A stretch of DNA of 64,000 bases from Eubacteriaceae bacterium (lineage in GTDB: Bacteria; Bacillota; Clostridia; Lachnospirales; Lachnospiraceae): NCBI GenBank assembly GCA_902362455.1, contig CABIWJ010000006.1, positions 125,495 through 189,494 of the forward strand. The letters are read 5' to 3'. The position numbers and the translations under genes are program-made. Positions 1 to 9,249 of this stretch are shown here, piece after piece (the stretch's first letter is position 1; each line of letters begins with the position of its first letter). The notes beneath the pieces were generated by a model. That model worked only from the letters and a program-made list of their open reading frames with translations, had not been told where the DNA came from and made no database searches.

Positions 1-465
1 CCGGAGGTATTGGAGAAAATCCGAAAAATACCAAATAAATCAATCACAATGGACCGAGTAAGAAATGTCTGGTATGGAGGCAGGGATGGAAGTCATACCC
101 ATTATGATCATACCCGTTATTATGCTCTGAATCTTCATGCTGTGTTTTCAAAAGGAACTTTGGAATGGCGCTGTTTTGAAAGCACACTTCATGCAGGAAA
201 GGTAAGAGCAAATATTACTCTGGCATTAGCCATTTCCGCACAGGCGATCAATCAGAGATCGACACAGATGAAAAAGACACTGATATCAGAAAATCCAGCA
301 TTTACATTTCGTACATTTTTATTGAGACTTGGGTTAATTGGAGACGAATATAAAAATGTCCGAAAACATTTGCTGGCAAATCTGGATGGTGATCTTGCGT
401 GGAGATATGATAAAAGCACGTATGAGTGTTTGAAGAAAAATCAAAGGACAGAAGGAGTCAGATAG
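1..465 (+). CDS. Amidoligase-family protein, C-terminal part (5' end outside window)
   Basis: The frame is open to base 1, so the gene begins upstream; the in-frame TTG at 10 is not a convincing start. The visible 155 codons carry the pattern of the amidoligase_2 family (ATP-grasp-like/glutamine-synthetase-fold ligases that form amide bonds on carboxylates): a strand reading RYYALNLHAVF, then LEWRCFEST, then a helix beginning LHAGKVRAN. The family match is from recognition of these motifs, not a search. Thirteen bases downstream starts a gamma-glutamylcyclotransferase-like gene; such pairs are described for this family, where the cyclotransferase is thought to remove gamma-glutamyl groups the ligase adds. 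In this ICE type the gene is accessory; its substrate is unknown. Confidence 0.7.
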   Translation, partial: PEVLEKIRKIPNKSITMDRVRNVWYGGRDGSHTHYDHTRYYALNLHAVFSKGTLEWRCFESTLHAGKVRANITLALAISAQAINQRSTQMKKTLISENPAFTFRTFLLRLGLIGDEYKNVRKHLLANLDGDLAWRYDKSTYECLKKNQRTEGVR

Positions 466-477
466 AGGTGAGAAAAA

Positions 478-960
478 ATGGAAGATAGATATTACTTCGC
501 TTATGGCAGCAACATGAATCTGGAGCAGATGAAGTACAGGTGTCCGGCTGCGGAAGTTGTGGAAAATGTCCGGCTTGAAGATTATCGGCTGGCATTTCGA
601 GGAAAGGCTCCGGGTAACGGAGTAGCAACGGTACTGCCGGAAAAGGGAAGCTGTGTCGAAGGAGTTTTATGGAAAATCACAGAAGCGTGTGAGAAGAGTC
701 TGGATTTCTATGAAGGATTCCCAAGTTTTTATGGGAAAGAATCGATTCAGGTAAAAAATCAGGATGGAGTGGAGAAAGAGGTGTTTGTATATATGATGAA
801 CGCTCCGCACAAAGATGTTCCGGCAAGACCATCGAAGTTTTATCTGGATGGAATTCTGGAAGGATATAAGGATAACCAGATTCCAACAGATTCTGTCATG
901 AAAGCGGTGAAGCGTACCAGACAGGAAGTGAAAAAAGAAAAAAATCGATATACAAGATAA
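478..960 (+). CDS. Gamma-glutamylcyclotransferase-like (AIG2/GGCT) protein
   Basis: A 160-aa cytoplasmic protein of the AIG2-like/GGCT fold, which cyclises gamma-glutamyl groups to 5-oxoproline and frees the amine. The family substrate loop FAYGSN is at residues 7-12, and the probable catalytic glutamate is E79 in LDFYEGFPSFY, the position used by characterised members. Length is typical. The start ATG has a GAGGTGAG ribosome-binding site. It lies 13 bp behind the amidoligase and probably shares its transcript, which suggests a ligase/cyclotransferase pair on a common gamma-glutamyl substrate. The C-terminus is lysine/arginine rich. A hairpin follows the stop. Confidence 0.8.
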   Translation: MEDRYYFAYGSNMNLEQMKYRCPAAEVVENVRLEDYRLAFRGKAPGNGVATVLPEKGSCVEGVLWKITEACEKSLDFYEGFPSFYGKESIQVKNQDGVEKEVFVYMMNAPHKDVPARPSKFYLDGILEGYKDNQIPTDSVMKAVKRTRQEVKKEKNRYTR

Positions 961-965
961 AACGT

Positions 966-998
966 ACCGCAGAGGAAACATCTTCTGCGGTATTTAAT
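966..998 (+). terminator. Hairpin after the GGCT gene, probable terminator
   Basis: ACCGCAGA (966-973) pairs perfectly with TCTGCGGT (984-991) around a 10-nt loop, followed by ATTTAATT. The U-run is weak, but the position between GGCT and the adhesin gene fits a transcription end. Confidence 0.55.
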
Positions 999-1034
999 TA
1001 AAAAAATCTATTTATAATTAGGAAGGAAAAGCAC

Positions 1035-4000
1035 ATGAAGGTTAGAAAATTAAAGACCAGAATAGCTGCTTTTGGACTGGCTGTCCTGATGGGCATCAGT
1101 ACCTTGAGCAGTGTAAATGCGTTTGCGGTCGAACAGACAGGCTCGGAACAGCAGACGGAAGTACAGGCGGTAACAAGCCAGAAAGATACATCGGTTACAG
1201 CAGATGATATCACAAAAGCGGTTTCGGATGAAACATTTGCGGTGGAAACCTGTATGGAAGGAATCCATTATGATGCAGAAAAAGAAGATGTTACGCTTGT
1301 AAGTATCAAAGATGAGAATGGTGGAGAGTATCATTCTGACAAAGCAGGAACATATATTGCCACTTATATGGTCGTTCCAAAAGATAAGAGTGACAGCTAT
1401 ACCATCACCCGGAAAGTGACTCTGACGGATACAGAAGGTCAGGCACATTCTGAAGAAAATGGTGGAGAGAAACAGAAGTCAGATACAGAATCTGAAGATG
1501 ATTCGGATTCGCCTGTGCAGAACTACACAGATGTAGAAATTGAAACATCCGAAGAAGATGCATCTGCACAGGCAGTCAAAGAACTGAAAGAGGACATCGA
1601 AGAGGGAAATGTGATGGTATTGTCTGCGGCTGAAAGAGCTACAAGCAGCGGTTCCACAGTTACATTGACAAAGGGGAGAACTATTTATTATCCAAGTTAT
1701 ATTGGAAATTATCTTACGTGTCTGTTTACCGTAAACGGAAAGATCGCATACTGTCTCCAGTCCCAGAAAGCATCCCCACCGAGTGGAAGTTATGTGGCAC
1801 AGGTACTGGACAGCAATAAAAATTTGCAGAAAGTCCTTTACTATGGCTATGGCGGGGCAGGAGATCTGACAGGAAGTTATCTGTCCGGGAAATCAGAGGA
1901 TGAAAAGTATGTGTATACGCATATTGCAGCCAGCTACGCTTACGCAGGAGAAGCCGGATTTACCGGATGTAATTATAATGACCTTGTAAATGCAGGGGTT
2001 ATCGCATATATCAATTATCTGTTCGGACAGGAAGAACCGCCAAAAGGTGAACTGAGCTTTTCAAGCACAAAGCTGAATGCAGTACGGGATGGAAACATCC
2101 AGAAAACACCAAATATCACACTGTCTGGAGATCACAGAAACTATGTGACATTGAGTGTGCCGGAAAATGTGACTGCACATAATCTTTCTAAAGGAACAAG
2201 TGTTACAAATGGAAAAATCCAGATTTATGGTGGAGATACATTCTATCTGTCTGCGGATTTATTACTGACAGGCAGTTATGCTTCCGGCAGCTTATATGGT
2301 TCTGTCGGAAAGACATGGAGAACGCTGGTGCTGACAACCGGAGATTCCAAGCAGGATATCGGTGTATTTGAAAGCGAAACAGCAGCTCCGGTAAGTTTCA
2401 GTGTACAGTGGCTGAATATGACACGCATTGAGTTGATGAAGAAAGATATCAATACACAGAACCCACTATCTGGAGCAGTTTACGGTATTTACACCGATAA
2501 GAAGTGCGAAAATCTGCTAATGACGATGACTGCAACCGGAACAGACGGAAAAGCAGTCAGCGATTATTTTGATGCCGCACTCAAAACTGTGTATGTAAAA
2601 GAAGTGACTGCACCGACCGGATATAAACGGAATCAGGAAGTCTATCAAGTGGATGTTGCAGCCGGTAAGACATTGACGGTAACAGCAACGGATGAGAGGG
2701 TCACTGGAAAAGTAAAGATTGCAAAGATTGATAAGGAAACATTTGCATTCCAGCCACAGGGAGACGGCGCTCTTCGAGGTGCTGTGTATGGTCTGTATGC
2801 CAAAGAAGATATCGTGCATCCGGATGGAACAACAGGAGTTCTGTATAAACAGGACAGCCTGATCGCGCAGGGAGTCATCGGAGATGATGGAACACTGGAG
2901 TTTTCAGAATTATACCTTGGAGAAATGTATGTAAAAGAAATCACTCCACCGGAAGGATATACACGGGATACTACAAAATATGAAGTATCCGTAACTTATG
3001 AAGGTCAGGACGTTGCAGAAGTGACAAGAGAGCTTACGGTAAAAGAGCAGGTAAAGAAACAGGCATTCCAGTTGATCAAAGTCAGTGAAGATGGAGAGCA
3101 GACAGAAACAGACCTGGTTGCAGGAGCAGGATTTAAGGTATATCTGATCAGCGACCTGACACAGGTGAAAAATGGGAAACTGAAACCGTCCAATGGAGAA
3201 AGCTACACGGCAAGTGATTTCAAGAATTATGACTTCAGCAAAGAGCAGGTGGCAGTCACCTATGAGAATGGAACAGCTGTACCAGTGCCGGAACTGATCA
3301 CGGATACAAAAGGATATGCAGTCAGCCCGGAACTGCCGTATGGAAGTTATGTTGTAGTGGAAAGCACTACCCCGGAGAATCTGAAAACCATTGATCCATT
3401 TGTTGTAAATGTGGAAAATGACAGCAGAGAACCTATGCAGTGGAGAGTGTTTGATGACCGTCCGTTTGAGTTCCTGTTAAAAATCGTGAAGAAAGATGCA
3501 CAGACTGGGAATACTGTTTTAAAGGCAGGGGCATCTTATAAGATTTACGATGTGACAAATAAGAAATACATTGAACAGGTCGTTCAGTATCCAAAAAAAG
3601 AAAAGATCAGCGTATTCCAGACCAATGAGGAAGGATATCTGATCACACCGCAGGAACTGAAGTGCTCTACCTACCGAATCGAAGAAGTGAAAGCACCGGA
3701 AGGATTTGTAAGACAGGGAAGCGAAGAGTCCCTGTATGATGGAACAACGATTATTTCACCATTAGAGCAGACTACAAAAGGAACATATAAAGAAAATCCA
3801 CAGAGCGGTATTGTAATTACAGTATCCTCAAACACTGCACATCAGATTGATCCAGATACAGGAGCAGCGATTGTAGAGGTAGAACAGAAAAACGATGAAC
3901 AGGTAGGAAGCCTGCTCCTGACGAAAAAGGGAGAACAGCTTACCGAAGTAACAGGAGATTCTGTTCTGGCAAAAGTAAAAGCACTGGTCTCTAAAGTAAG

Positions 4001-5399
4001 AAATGCTGTATCTGGTAAAGAAGAAACAGGTATCTATAAAGACTTTAAATATGAAGAAACCGGAGTAGAAGGTGCCCAGTTTGAAGTATATGCCAAAGAT
4101 ACCATCTATTCACCGGACGGAGCAAAGGATGAAGAAGGAAATCCAGTTGTCCGTTATGAGAAAGATGACCTGGTAGCCAAACTGACTACAGATGAAAATG
4201 GAACAGCAGTTATCTACAATCTGCCACTGGGAACGTATTATCTGAAAGAGGTTGTAGCAGGAGAGAATTTTGTCCTGAATACAGAACAGAAAGAATTTAC
4301 CCTGACAGCAGAGGATGATACACAGGCAGTTGTTTATGAAGGCGTTACCTATAAAAATGAAAGACAGAAAGTTTCTGTATCGGTAGAAAAGAAGGATTCT
4401 GTCACAGGAGAAAAGCTGGAAGGTGTTATTTTTGGACTGTATGCTGCGGAAGATATCGTTTCTAATCAGGGAGAGGTTCTCGTAGAGAAAGATACCCTGC
4501 TGGAAAAGAAAGCAACAGATACAAAGGGAACACTTACTTTTGACAGTGATCTTCCACATGGAAAATACTATGTCAAAGAGGAAGTCAGAAAAGCCGGATA
4601 TCTTCCAAATGAAGAAGTATGGAATGTAGATGCAACCTATGAAAATCAGAATCTTGCAAAGATTGAACTGAACAAAGAAGTTGAGAATCAGCCGACAGAA
4701 ACACGTATTACCAAAACAGATGCAACAACCGGAAATGAGCTGGAAGGAGCAAAACTGCAGGTCATTGATAAAGACGGAACTGTTTTGGAAGAGTGGATCA
4801 GTACGAAGGAAGAACATGTCATTTACGGACTGCCGGAAGGAAGTTATACCTTACATGAAGAACTGGCTCCTTATGAAGATGGTTATGTGTCTGCCAGCGA
4901 TGTGACGTTTGAAGTCAAAGAAGATGGCAGTGTGACAAAGGTTGAGATGAAAGACGAATATTCCAAAGTGGAAATTTCAAAAATAGACCTAACAACCGGA
5001 AAAGAACTGGAAGGGGCAAAGCTTCAGATCATCCGCAAAGACGGAACTGTTTTGGAGGAGTGGATTACGGATGGAAAGCCACATTCCGTTGCAAAGCTCC
5101 CGGTCAATGAAGAACTTACTCTGCGTGAGATCACAGCGCCGGATGGTTACGAGATTGCGGAAGATGTTACATTCACATTGAAAGATACAATGGAAGTCCA
5201 GAAAGTAGAAATGAAAGATGCCAGAACACCGGAGAAAACAACAGAAAAAACAAATGCACCAAAAACAGGTGATAACCAGAAAGTATGGCCGTTTGTTCTG
5301 CTTGCACTGGCATCTGCCGGAACAGCTACAGGAGTGACTGTATACCGCAGAAAGAAGTCAAAAATGACAGACAACAAAGAAGAAACAGAAGAAAAATAA
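1035..5399 (+). CDS. Thioester-domain / Cna-B (SpaA-type) wall-anchored adhesin
   Basis: A 1454-aa surface protein. A signal peptide (about 1-31, ending VNAFA) is followed by an acidic linker. A globular N-terminal domain at about 210-350 resembles a thioester adhesin domain, with the reactive-type Cys at about 240 (IAYC). From about 460 to 1400 run roughly eight Cna-B/SpaA prealbumin-like repeats with the usual Lys near the start and a KE[VI]xAP-type Glu that form intramolecular isopeptide bonds. The C-terminus has a sortase signal NAPKTGD (from about 1407), a hydrophobic segment and a YRRKK tail. It likely projects from the cell and attaches covalently to host or partner ligands. The Gln expected of the thioester pair is not obvious; His occupies the likely position (YTHIAAS). 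Such adhesins are common ICE cargo and may aid mating contact. Confidence 0.85.
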   Translation: MKVRKLKTRIAAFGLAVLMGISTLSSVNAFAVEQTGSEQQTEVQAVTSQKDTSVTADDITKAVSDETFAVETCMEGIHYDAEKEDVTLVSIKDENGGEYHSDKAGTYIATYMVVPKDKSDSYTITRKVTLTDTEGQAHSEENGGEKQKSDTESEDDSDSPVQNYTDVEIETSEEDASAQAVKELKEDIEEGNVMVLSAAERATSSGSTVTLTKGRTIYYPSYIGNYLTCLFTVNGKIAYCLQSQKASPPSGSYVAQVLDSNKNLQKVLYYGYGGAGDLTGSYLSGKSEDEKYVYTHIAASYAYAGEAGFTGCNYNDLVNAGVIAYINYLFGQEEPPKGELSFSSTKLNAVRDGNIQKTPNITLSGDHRNYVTLSVPENVTAHNLSKGTSVTNGKIQIYGGDTFYLSADLLLTGSYASGSLYGSVGKTWRTLVLTTGDSKQDIGVFESETAAPVSFSVQWLNMTRIELMKKDINTQNPLSGAVYGIYTDKKCENLLMTMTATGTDGKAVSDYFDAALKTVYVKEVTAPTGYKRNQEVYQVDVAAGKTLTVTATDERVTGKVKIAKIDKETFAFQPQGDGALRGAVYGLYAKEDIVHPDGTTGVLYKQDSLIAQGVIGDDGTLEFSELYLGEMYVKEITPPEGYTRDTTKYEVSVTYEGQDVAEVTRELTVKEQVKKQAFQLIKVSEDGEQTETDLVAGAGFKVYLISDLTQVKNGKLKPSNGESYTASDFKNYDFSKEQVAVTYENGTAVPVPELITDTKGYAVSPELPYGSYVVVESTTPENLKTIDPFVVNVENDSREPMQWRVFDDRPFEFLLKIVKKDAQTGNTVLKAGASYKIYDVTNKKYIEQVVQYPKKEKISVFQTNEEGYLITPQELKCSTYRIEEVKAPEGFVRQGSEESLYDGTTIISPLEQTTKGTYKENPQSGIVITVSSNTAHQIDPDTGAAIVEVEQKNDEQVGSLLLTKKGEQLTEVTGDSVLAKVKALVSKVRNAVSGKEETGIYKDFKYEETGVEGAQFEVYAKDTIYSPDGAKDEEGNPVVRYEKDDLVAKLTTDENGTAVIYNLPLGTYYLKEVVAGENFVLNTEQKEFTLTAEDDTQAVVYEGVTYKNERQKVSVSVEKKDSVTGEKLEGVIFGLYAAEDIVSNQGEVLVEKDTLLEKKATDTKGTLTFDSDLPHGKYYVKEEVRKAGYLPNEEVWNVDATYENQNLAKIELNKEVENQPTETRITKTDATTGNELEGAKLQVIDKDGTVLEEWISTKEEHVIYGLPEGSYTLHEELAPYEDGYVSASDVTFEVKEDGSVTKVEMKDEYSKVEISKIDLTTGKELEGAKLQIIRKDGTVLEEWITDGKPHSVAKLPVNEELTLREITAPDGYEIAEDVTFTLKDTMEVQKVEMKDARTPEKTTEKTNAPKTGDNQKVWPFVLLALASAGTATGVTVYRRKKSKMTDNKEETEEK

Positions 5400-5426
5400 A
5401 ATAAAAATTACAGGATAAACCAATCT

Positions 5427-5467
5427 GACAGGGCAGGAGATGCGCATAGAGCAGCTCCTGCCCTGTC
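5427..5467 (+). terminator. Long perfect hairpin between adhesin gene and metK
   Basis: GACAGGGCAGGAG (5427-5439) pairs with CTCCTGCCCTGTC (5455-5467), a 13-bp perfect stem with a 15-nt loop. No U-run follows; it may end the adhesin transcript or protect the metK message 5' end. Confidence 0.5.
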
Positions 5468-5487
5468 TGTAGATAAGGAGAAGAAAG

Positions 5488-6648
5488 ATGAGACGTTTTT
5501 ATACAGCAGAATCAGTAACAGAAGGACACCCGGATAAAGTATGCGATCAGATAGCAGATGCAATCTTAGATGAATGTCTGCGTTATGATCCATCTTCGAG
5601 AGTGGCATGTGAAGTCCTTGCCACAAGAGGAAATGTGTTTGTGGCAGGAGAAATCAGCAGCGGATATGAGCCGCCAGTATTTGATGTGATCCGAAAGGTT
5701 CTGGAAGAATGCGGATATTGTACAGATGGAATAGAAATGGATACGTTTGTACACCAGCAGAGTCCAGATATTGCGAAAGCAGTGAGTGTGTCGAAAGAAT
5801 TTCGGGATAATATTGGTGCAAAGATAAGAGATAGAAGCAGGGGAGCTGGAGATCAGGGTGTTATGGTCGGATATGCTTGTGATGATACTCCGCAGCTTAT
5901 GCCAATGCCGACTGTTCTGGCACACCGGATCACACGTGAACTTTCGGCTTGCAGAAGAAGCGGATATATCAAAGATATCTTTTCGGATGGAAAAGCACAG
6001 GTAACAGTAGAATATGAAGATGGAAAACCAGTGAGACTGGAAAGTGTTGTTGTTTCCTGCCAGCATGGTGCAGAAAAGAACCTGAAGAAGTTAGATGCCG
6101 AGATCAGAGAGAAAGTGCTTCGCTCAGCACTCAGATTACTGCCGCCGGATGAGGATACGAAGATTCTGATCAATCCGTCAGGAAAATTTGTGTGCGGAGG
6201 ATTTGATGCAGATACCGGACTGACCGGAAGAAAGCTGATGGTGGATACTTATGGCAGTATGGTTCCGCATGGCGGCGGTGCATTTTCGGGAAAAGACTGT
6301 TCGAAAGTAGACCGTTCGGCAGCTTATATGGCAAGGTATATCGCCAAAAATATAGTAGCTGCTGGGTTTGCAAGCAAGTGTCAGGTGTCTCTGGCTTATG
6401 CAATCGGAGTAGCAGAGCCGGTTATGATTGAGGTAGACACCTTTGGTACAGGAAAAGTGTGTGCGGATGATTGTCTGGCGGCAGCAATCCCACTGGTGTT
6501 TGGAGTGACACCCGTTCAGATCATGGAATCCCTTCGACTGAATCGTCCGATTTTCCGTCAGACGGCAGTTTTTGGTCATTTTGGAAGAAAGGAGTTTCCT
6601 TGGGAGCGGACGGATAAGGTACTGGCTCTTCAGGATGCAATTCTGTAA
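5488..6648 (+). CDS. metK: S-adenosylmethionine synthetase (methionine adenosyltransferase), ICE-borne
   Basis: A 386-aa cytoplasmic enzyme making S-adenosylmethionine from ATP and methionine. The N-terminus has the family ESVTEGHPDK and DQIADAILD motifs, the middle GAGDQGVMVGYAC, and the later region GLTGRK, the P-loop-like HGGGAFSGKD and KVDRSAAY. It is a little shorter than typical chromosomal MetK and has substitutions around FVCGGFDADTGLTGRK, so it is probably an element-borne paralogue. It overlaps the next gene by 1 bp and heads a run that contains a DNA methyltransferase about 1.7 kb downstream. I infer it supplies methyl donor for element DNA methylation. The start ATG follows AAGGAG. 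Confidence 0.9.
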   Translation: MRRFYTAESVTEGHPDKVCDQIADAILDECLRYDPSSRVACEVLATRGNVFVAGEISSGYEPPVFDVIRKVLEECGYCTDGIEMDTFVHQQSPDIAKAVSVSKEFRDNIGAKIRDRSRGAGDQGVMVGYACDDTPQLMPMPTVLAHRITRELSACRRSGYIKDIFSDGKAQVTVEYEDGKPVRLESVVVSCQHGAEKNLKKLDAEIREKVLRSALRLLPPDEDTKILINPSGKFVCGGFDADTGLTGRKLMVDTYGSMVPHGGGAFSGKDCSKVDRSAAYMARYIAKNIVAAGFASKCQVSLAYAIGVAEPVMIEVDTFGTGKVCADDCLAAAIPLVFGVTPVQIMESLRLNRPIFRQTAVFGHFGRKEFPWERTDKVLALQDAIL

Positions 6649-7625
6649 TGCCCTGGGTAACGGAAGAAGAGATTCAGGCAGCAAAAAATATGACTGCGTA
6701 TGAGTATTTGCGAACGCATCAGGCACAGCGACTGCAAAAGACAAGGACCAGAAATGAATGGCAGTTGACGGATCATGACAGTTTTAAAATCAATGAACTG
6801 TCCAGCAAATGGCATTGGAAATCCAGAGATATCGGTGGCGTGTCCGCACTGCGGTTTCTGATTGAAGTAGATGGAATGAAATTTACAGATGCCGTAAAAC
6901 TGTTGTGCGAAGAGAGTCCGTCTTTTATTCCGACACAGGCTGTGGAAAGGGAAAAACTGCCATTTAAGTTGCCGGAGAGGTATTGTAATTGCAGACGAAT
7001 CAGGGCTTATTTAAACCACAGAGGAATCAGCGATGAAGTGATCACATATTGTATTTCACATGAAATCCTTTATGAAAGTGTCCCGTACCATAACGCTGTT
7101 TTTGTTGGGAAAGATGAATCCAGAAAAGCAAGATATGCATTCCTGCGAGGAATCTATGAAAAAAACGGGAAGGGATTCAAGATGGAGCAGACCGGGAGTG
7201 AAAAAAAGTACAGCTTTTGCATTCCACCTGAAAGAGAAACAAAGCGAGTTGCCGTATATGAAGCGTGTATTGATGCATTGGCACACATGACACTGGAAGA
7301 GGGAAATAGGGATAAATATCGTCTTTCCCTTGGGGGAATCGCTGCTCCGAAAGAAAACGCACAGATACAGGGTGAACGTTTTAAAAAGCCGCCGGATGCA
7401 CTGGAAGAGTTTTTGAAGAACCATCCGGAAATCAAAGAAATTGAAATCTGTACCGATAATGACTTTGCAGGAAGATGGGCGAAAGAACAGATGAAAAAGC
7501 ATTATGAGGGAACGTATCAGATTATCTGCAATCTGCCGGAAAAAGAAGGGGCAGATTACGCAGACCTTGCGAAAGAAAAAAAGCAGGAAAATAAATGCAG
7601 GGACAGACCATTAGAAAGAAGGTGA
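6648..7625 (+). CDS. DUF3991/Toprim-domain protein
   Basis: A 325-aa protein of the ICE/phage family with a DUF3991 region (about 70-140, with an RAYLNHRGIS segment) and a Toprim-like domain. The Toprim acidic motifs are the Glu in VAVYEACIDALAH and the Asp pair in EICTDNDFAGRW. Toprim domains bind Mg2+ and act in primases, topoisomerases and nucleases; this family is thought to be primase-related, but no primase catalytic domain is visible beyond the Toprim. The start ATG overlaps the metK stop by 1 bp, indicating translational coupling. Common in Tn1549-type elements between accessory and mobilization genes. Confidence 0.75.
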   Translation: MPWVTEEEIQAAKNMTAYEYLRTHQAQRLQKTRTRNEWQLTDHDSFKINELSSKWHWKSRDIGGVSALRFLIEVDGMKFTDAVKLLCEESPSFIPTQAVEREKLPFKLPERYCNCRRIRAYLNHRGISDEVITYCISHEILYESVPYHNAVFVGKDESRKARYAFLRGIYEKNGKGFKMEQTGSEKKYSFCIPPERETKRVAVYEACIDALAHMTLEEGNRDKYRLSLGGIAAPKENAQIQGERFKKPPDALEEFLKNHPEIKEIEICTDNDFAGRWAKEQMKKHYEGTYQIICNLPEKEGADYADLAKEKKQENKCRDRPLERR

Positions 7626-7631
7626 TAGAGA

Positions 7632-8378
7632 ATGGAAGAAAAAGAAACGATACACGTACAGATGTTGACGGAGCTGACTGGAAATCTTTTTTCCGAAGAA
7701 TCCGAATGGGAAGAAGATTGGTCGGAGAGTGATGAATATGGAATGCCGTTAGATGGAACAGAACTTGCCGATTATGAAGATGCCATCCGAGAAGAACTGG
7801 AACGCTATGGGGAAGATGATCTCATGCAGTATTTTGATGGAAGTGAGTCCATTCATGGAAAAATACAAAGTGCAGTTGTTACGATAGAAAACAAAGATGG
7901 AATCCTGTACGGCTGTACCAAACTGGAATTAAATGAATTTTTAAGTCAGGAAGAACTACAGGAATTCACCGAATACATTACAGGGCAGTACAGTGACGGT
8001 TGGGGTGAAGGATTTGAGCAGAGGGATATCAAGGTAGATGGTGGAATGCTGAATGTGCATTTCTGGCATCCTGATATGGAGCAGCCGAAAATCTATGAAA
8101 AGAAAACAGAGCAGATCCCGATAAAGCTTGAGAAACAACGTCCCAAGTTACAACTCCTTGGACATGATGGGAATATTTTTTCCATTATGGGCGATGCCTC
8201 AACTCTTTTGAAAAAGAATAAACAGACAGCAGAAGCAAAAGAAATGTGTAAAAGAGTATTGGAAAGTGGGGATTATTACAAAGCACTTTTGATTATCAGT
8301 GAATATGTGGAAACCGAGTTGAGTCCACCACCAAAAGAAAATAAAAAGACAAAGAAGAAAAATCAGCCGGAACGCTGA
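7632..8378 (+). CDS. Conserved ICE hypothetical protein, acidic N-terminus
   Basis: 248 aa, function unknown. Residues 15-70 are strongly acidic (runs such as EESEWEEDW). The middle contains VTIENKDGILYGCTKLEL, resembling an antirestriction-type or DUF region. The segment from about 175 (LQLLGHDGNIFSIMGDAS to EYVETEL) is a short module I recognise from many phage and ICE proteins, usually with an unknown DNA-associated role. The C-terminus is a basic lysine-rich tail. It sits between the Toprim protein and the methyltransferase with short gaps, so it is probably co-transcribed. The acidic character would fit a DNA-mimic antirestriction role, but that is speculation. Confidence 0.6.
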   Translation: MEEKETIHVQMLTELTGNLFSEESEWEEDWSESDEYGMPLDGTELADYEDAIREELERYGEDDLMQYFDGSESIHGKIQSAVVTIENKDGILYGCTKLELNEFLSQEELQEFTEYITGQYSDGWGEGFEQRDIKVDGGMLNVHFWHPDMEQPKIYEKKTEQIPIKLEKQRPKLQLLGHDGNIFSIMGDASTLLKKNKQTAEAKEMCKRVLESGDYYKALLIISEYVETELSPPPKENKKTKKKNQPER

Positions 8379-8389
8379 GAAAAGAAAGG

Positions 8390-9202
8390 ATGATGCCTAT
8401 GACAAATGGCCTGAGTTTGGAAGAACTTATGAAAGAGGGAACATACCCGGAGGAATATGCCGAAGGGAAGAACTGGAAGATTTTACATGGAGATACGCTG
8501 AAACTGGTCAAAGCATTCCAGCCGGGAATCTTTGATGCAGTCATTACCGATCCACCGTATGCGTCCGGTGGAACAAAGCAGAATGAAAGAAATCGTACTA
8601 CAAACCAGAAATACAGCAGTATGAGTGCTGCAAATGCACTTCCGGATTTTGATGGGGACAATAAAGATCAGAGATCATGGACTCACTGGATGGCCGAGTG
8701 GCTTTACGATGTGCGGAAAGCCTGCAAGAAAGGAGCTCCGATCTGTCTGTTCATTGACTGGCGTCAGTATCCATCGATTACCGATGCATTGCAGTGGGCA
8801 GGATGGATTTGGCGAGGAACAGCGGTGTGGGATAAGGGAAACTCCCGTCCACAGAAAGGCCGTTTCCGCCAGCAGGCTGAATACATTGTGTGGGGCAGTA
8901 ACGGACCGATGCCAATCAACCGTCCAGTATCTTGTCTGCCGGGCGTCTTCCGATATGGAAATCCGCAGAACCGGATTCATGTGACAGAGAAGCCGTTGCA
9001 GCTTATGAAAGATGTCATCCAGATTTGCGAACCGGGAGGTCTGATCCTGGACCCGTTTGCCGGGGCAGGAACGACTGTCCTTGCAGCGGTTATGACAGGT
9101 TATCGTGCAGTGGGAATTGAGGTAACAGATGCCTACTACAAACTGGGAAGTGACAGAGTGAAAATTGCATTAGAAGCAGAGCAGAAAGAGGATGAAAAGT
9201 AG
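8390..9202 (+). CDS. Beta-class DNA (N6-adenine or N4-cytosine) methyltransferase
   Basis: A 270-aa SAM-dependent DNA methyltransferase. The catalytic motif DPPY is at about 54-57 and the SAM-binding DPFAGAGTT at about 221-229. The order catalytic-then-SAM motif defines the beta class of amino-methyltransferases. The short length leaves a small target-recognition region between them (about 70-200). There is no restriction endonuclease partner nearby, so it is an orphan enzyme, presumably protecting the element from host restriction or marking its origin. ATG codons at 8390, 8393 and 8399 are all possible; AAAGGA spacing slightly favours 8399. An upstream element-borne SAM synthetase may supply its donor. 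A palindromic terminator follows. Confidence 0.88.
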   Translation: MMPMTNGLSLEELMKEGTYPEEYAEGKNWKILHGDTLKLVKAFQPGIFDAVITDPPYASGGTKQNERNRTTNQKYSSMSAANALPDFDGDNKDQRSWTHWMAEWLYDVRKACKKGAPICLFIDWRQYPSITDALQWAGWIWRGTAVWDKGNSRPQKGRFRQQAEYIVWGSNGPMPINRPVSCLPGVFRYGNPQNRIHVTEKPLQLMKDVIQICEPGGLILDPFAGAGTTVLAAVMTGYRAVGIEVTDAYYKLGSDRVKIALEAEQKEDEK

Positions 9203-9206
9203 CCGG

Positions 9207-9233
9207 GATGTCCAATTGGACATCTTGTTTTTT
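9207..9233 (+). terminator. Rho-independent terminator after the methyltransferase
   Basis: GATGTCCAATTGGACATC (9207-9224) is a perfect 18-bp palindrome followed directly by TTGTTTTTT. It closes the metK-methyltransferase run. Confidence 0.8.
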
Positions 9234-9249
9234 ATAGAGAAAATCAGTG

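Noticed and set aside
4110..4817. 235-codon minus-strand frame inside the adhesin gene
   Set aside because: Shadow of the repetitive Cna-B coding sequence; composition is Cys/Phe/Ile-rich without motif or ribosome-binding site.
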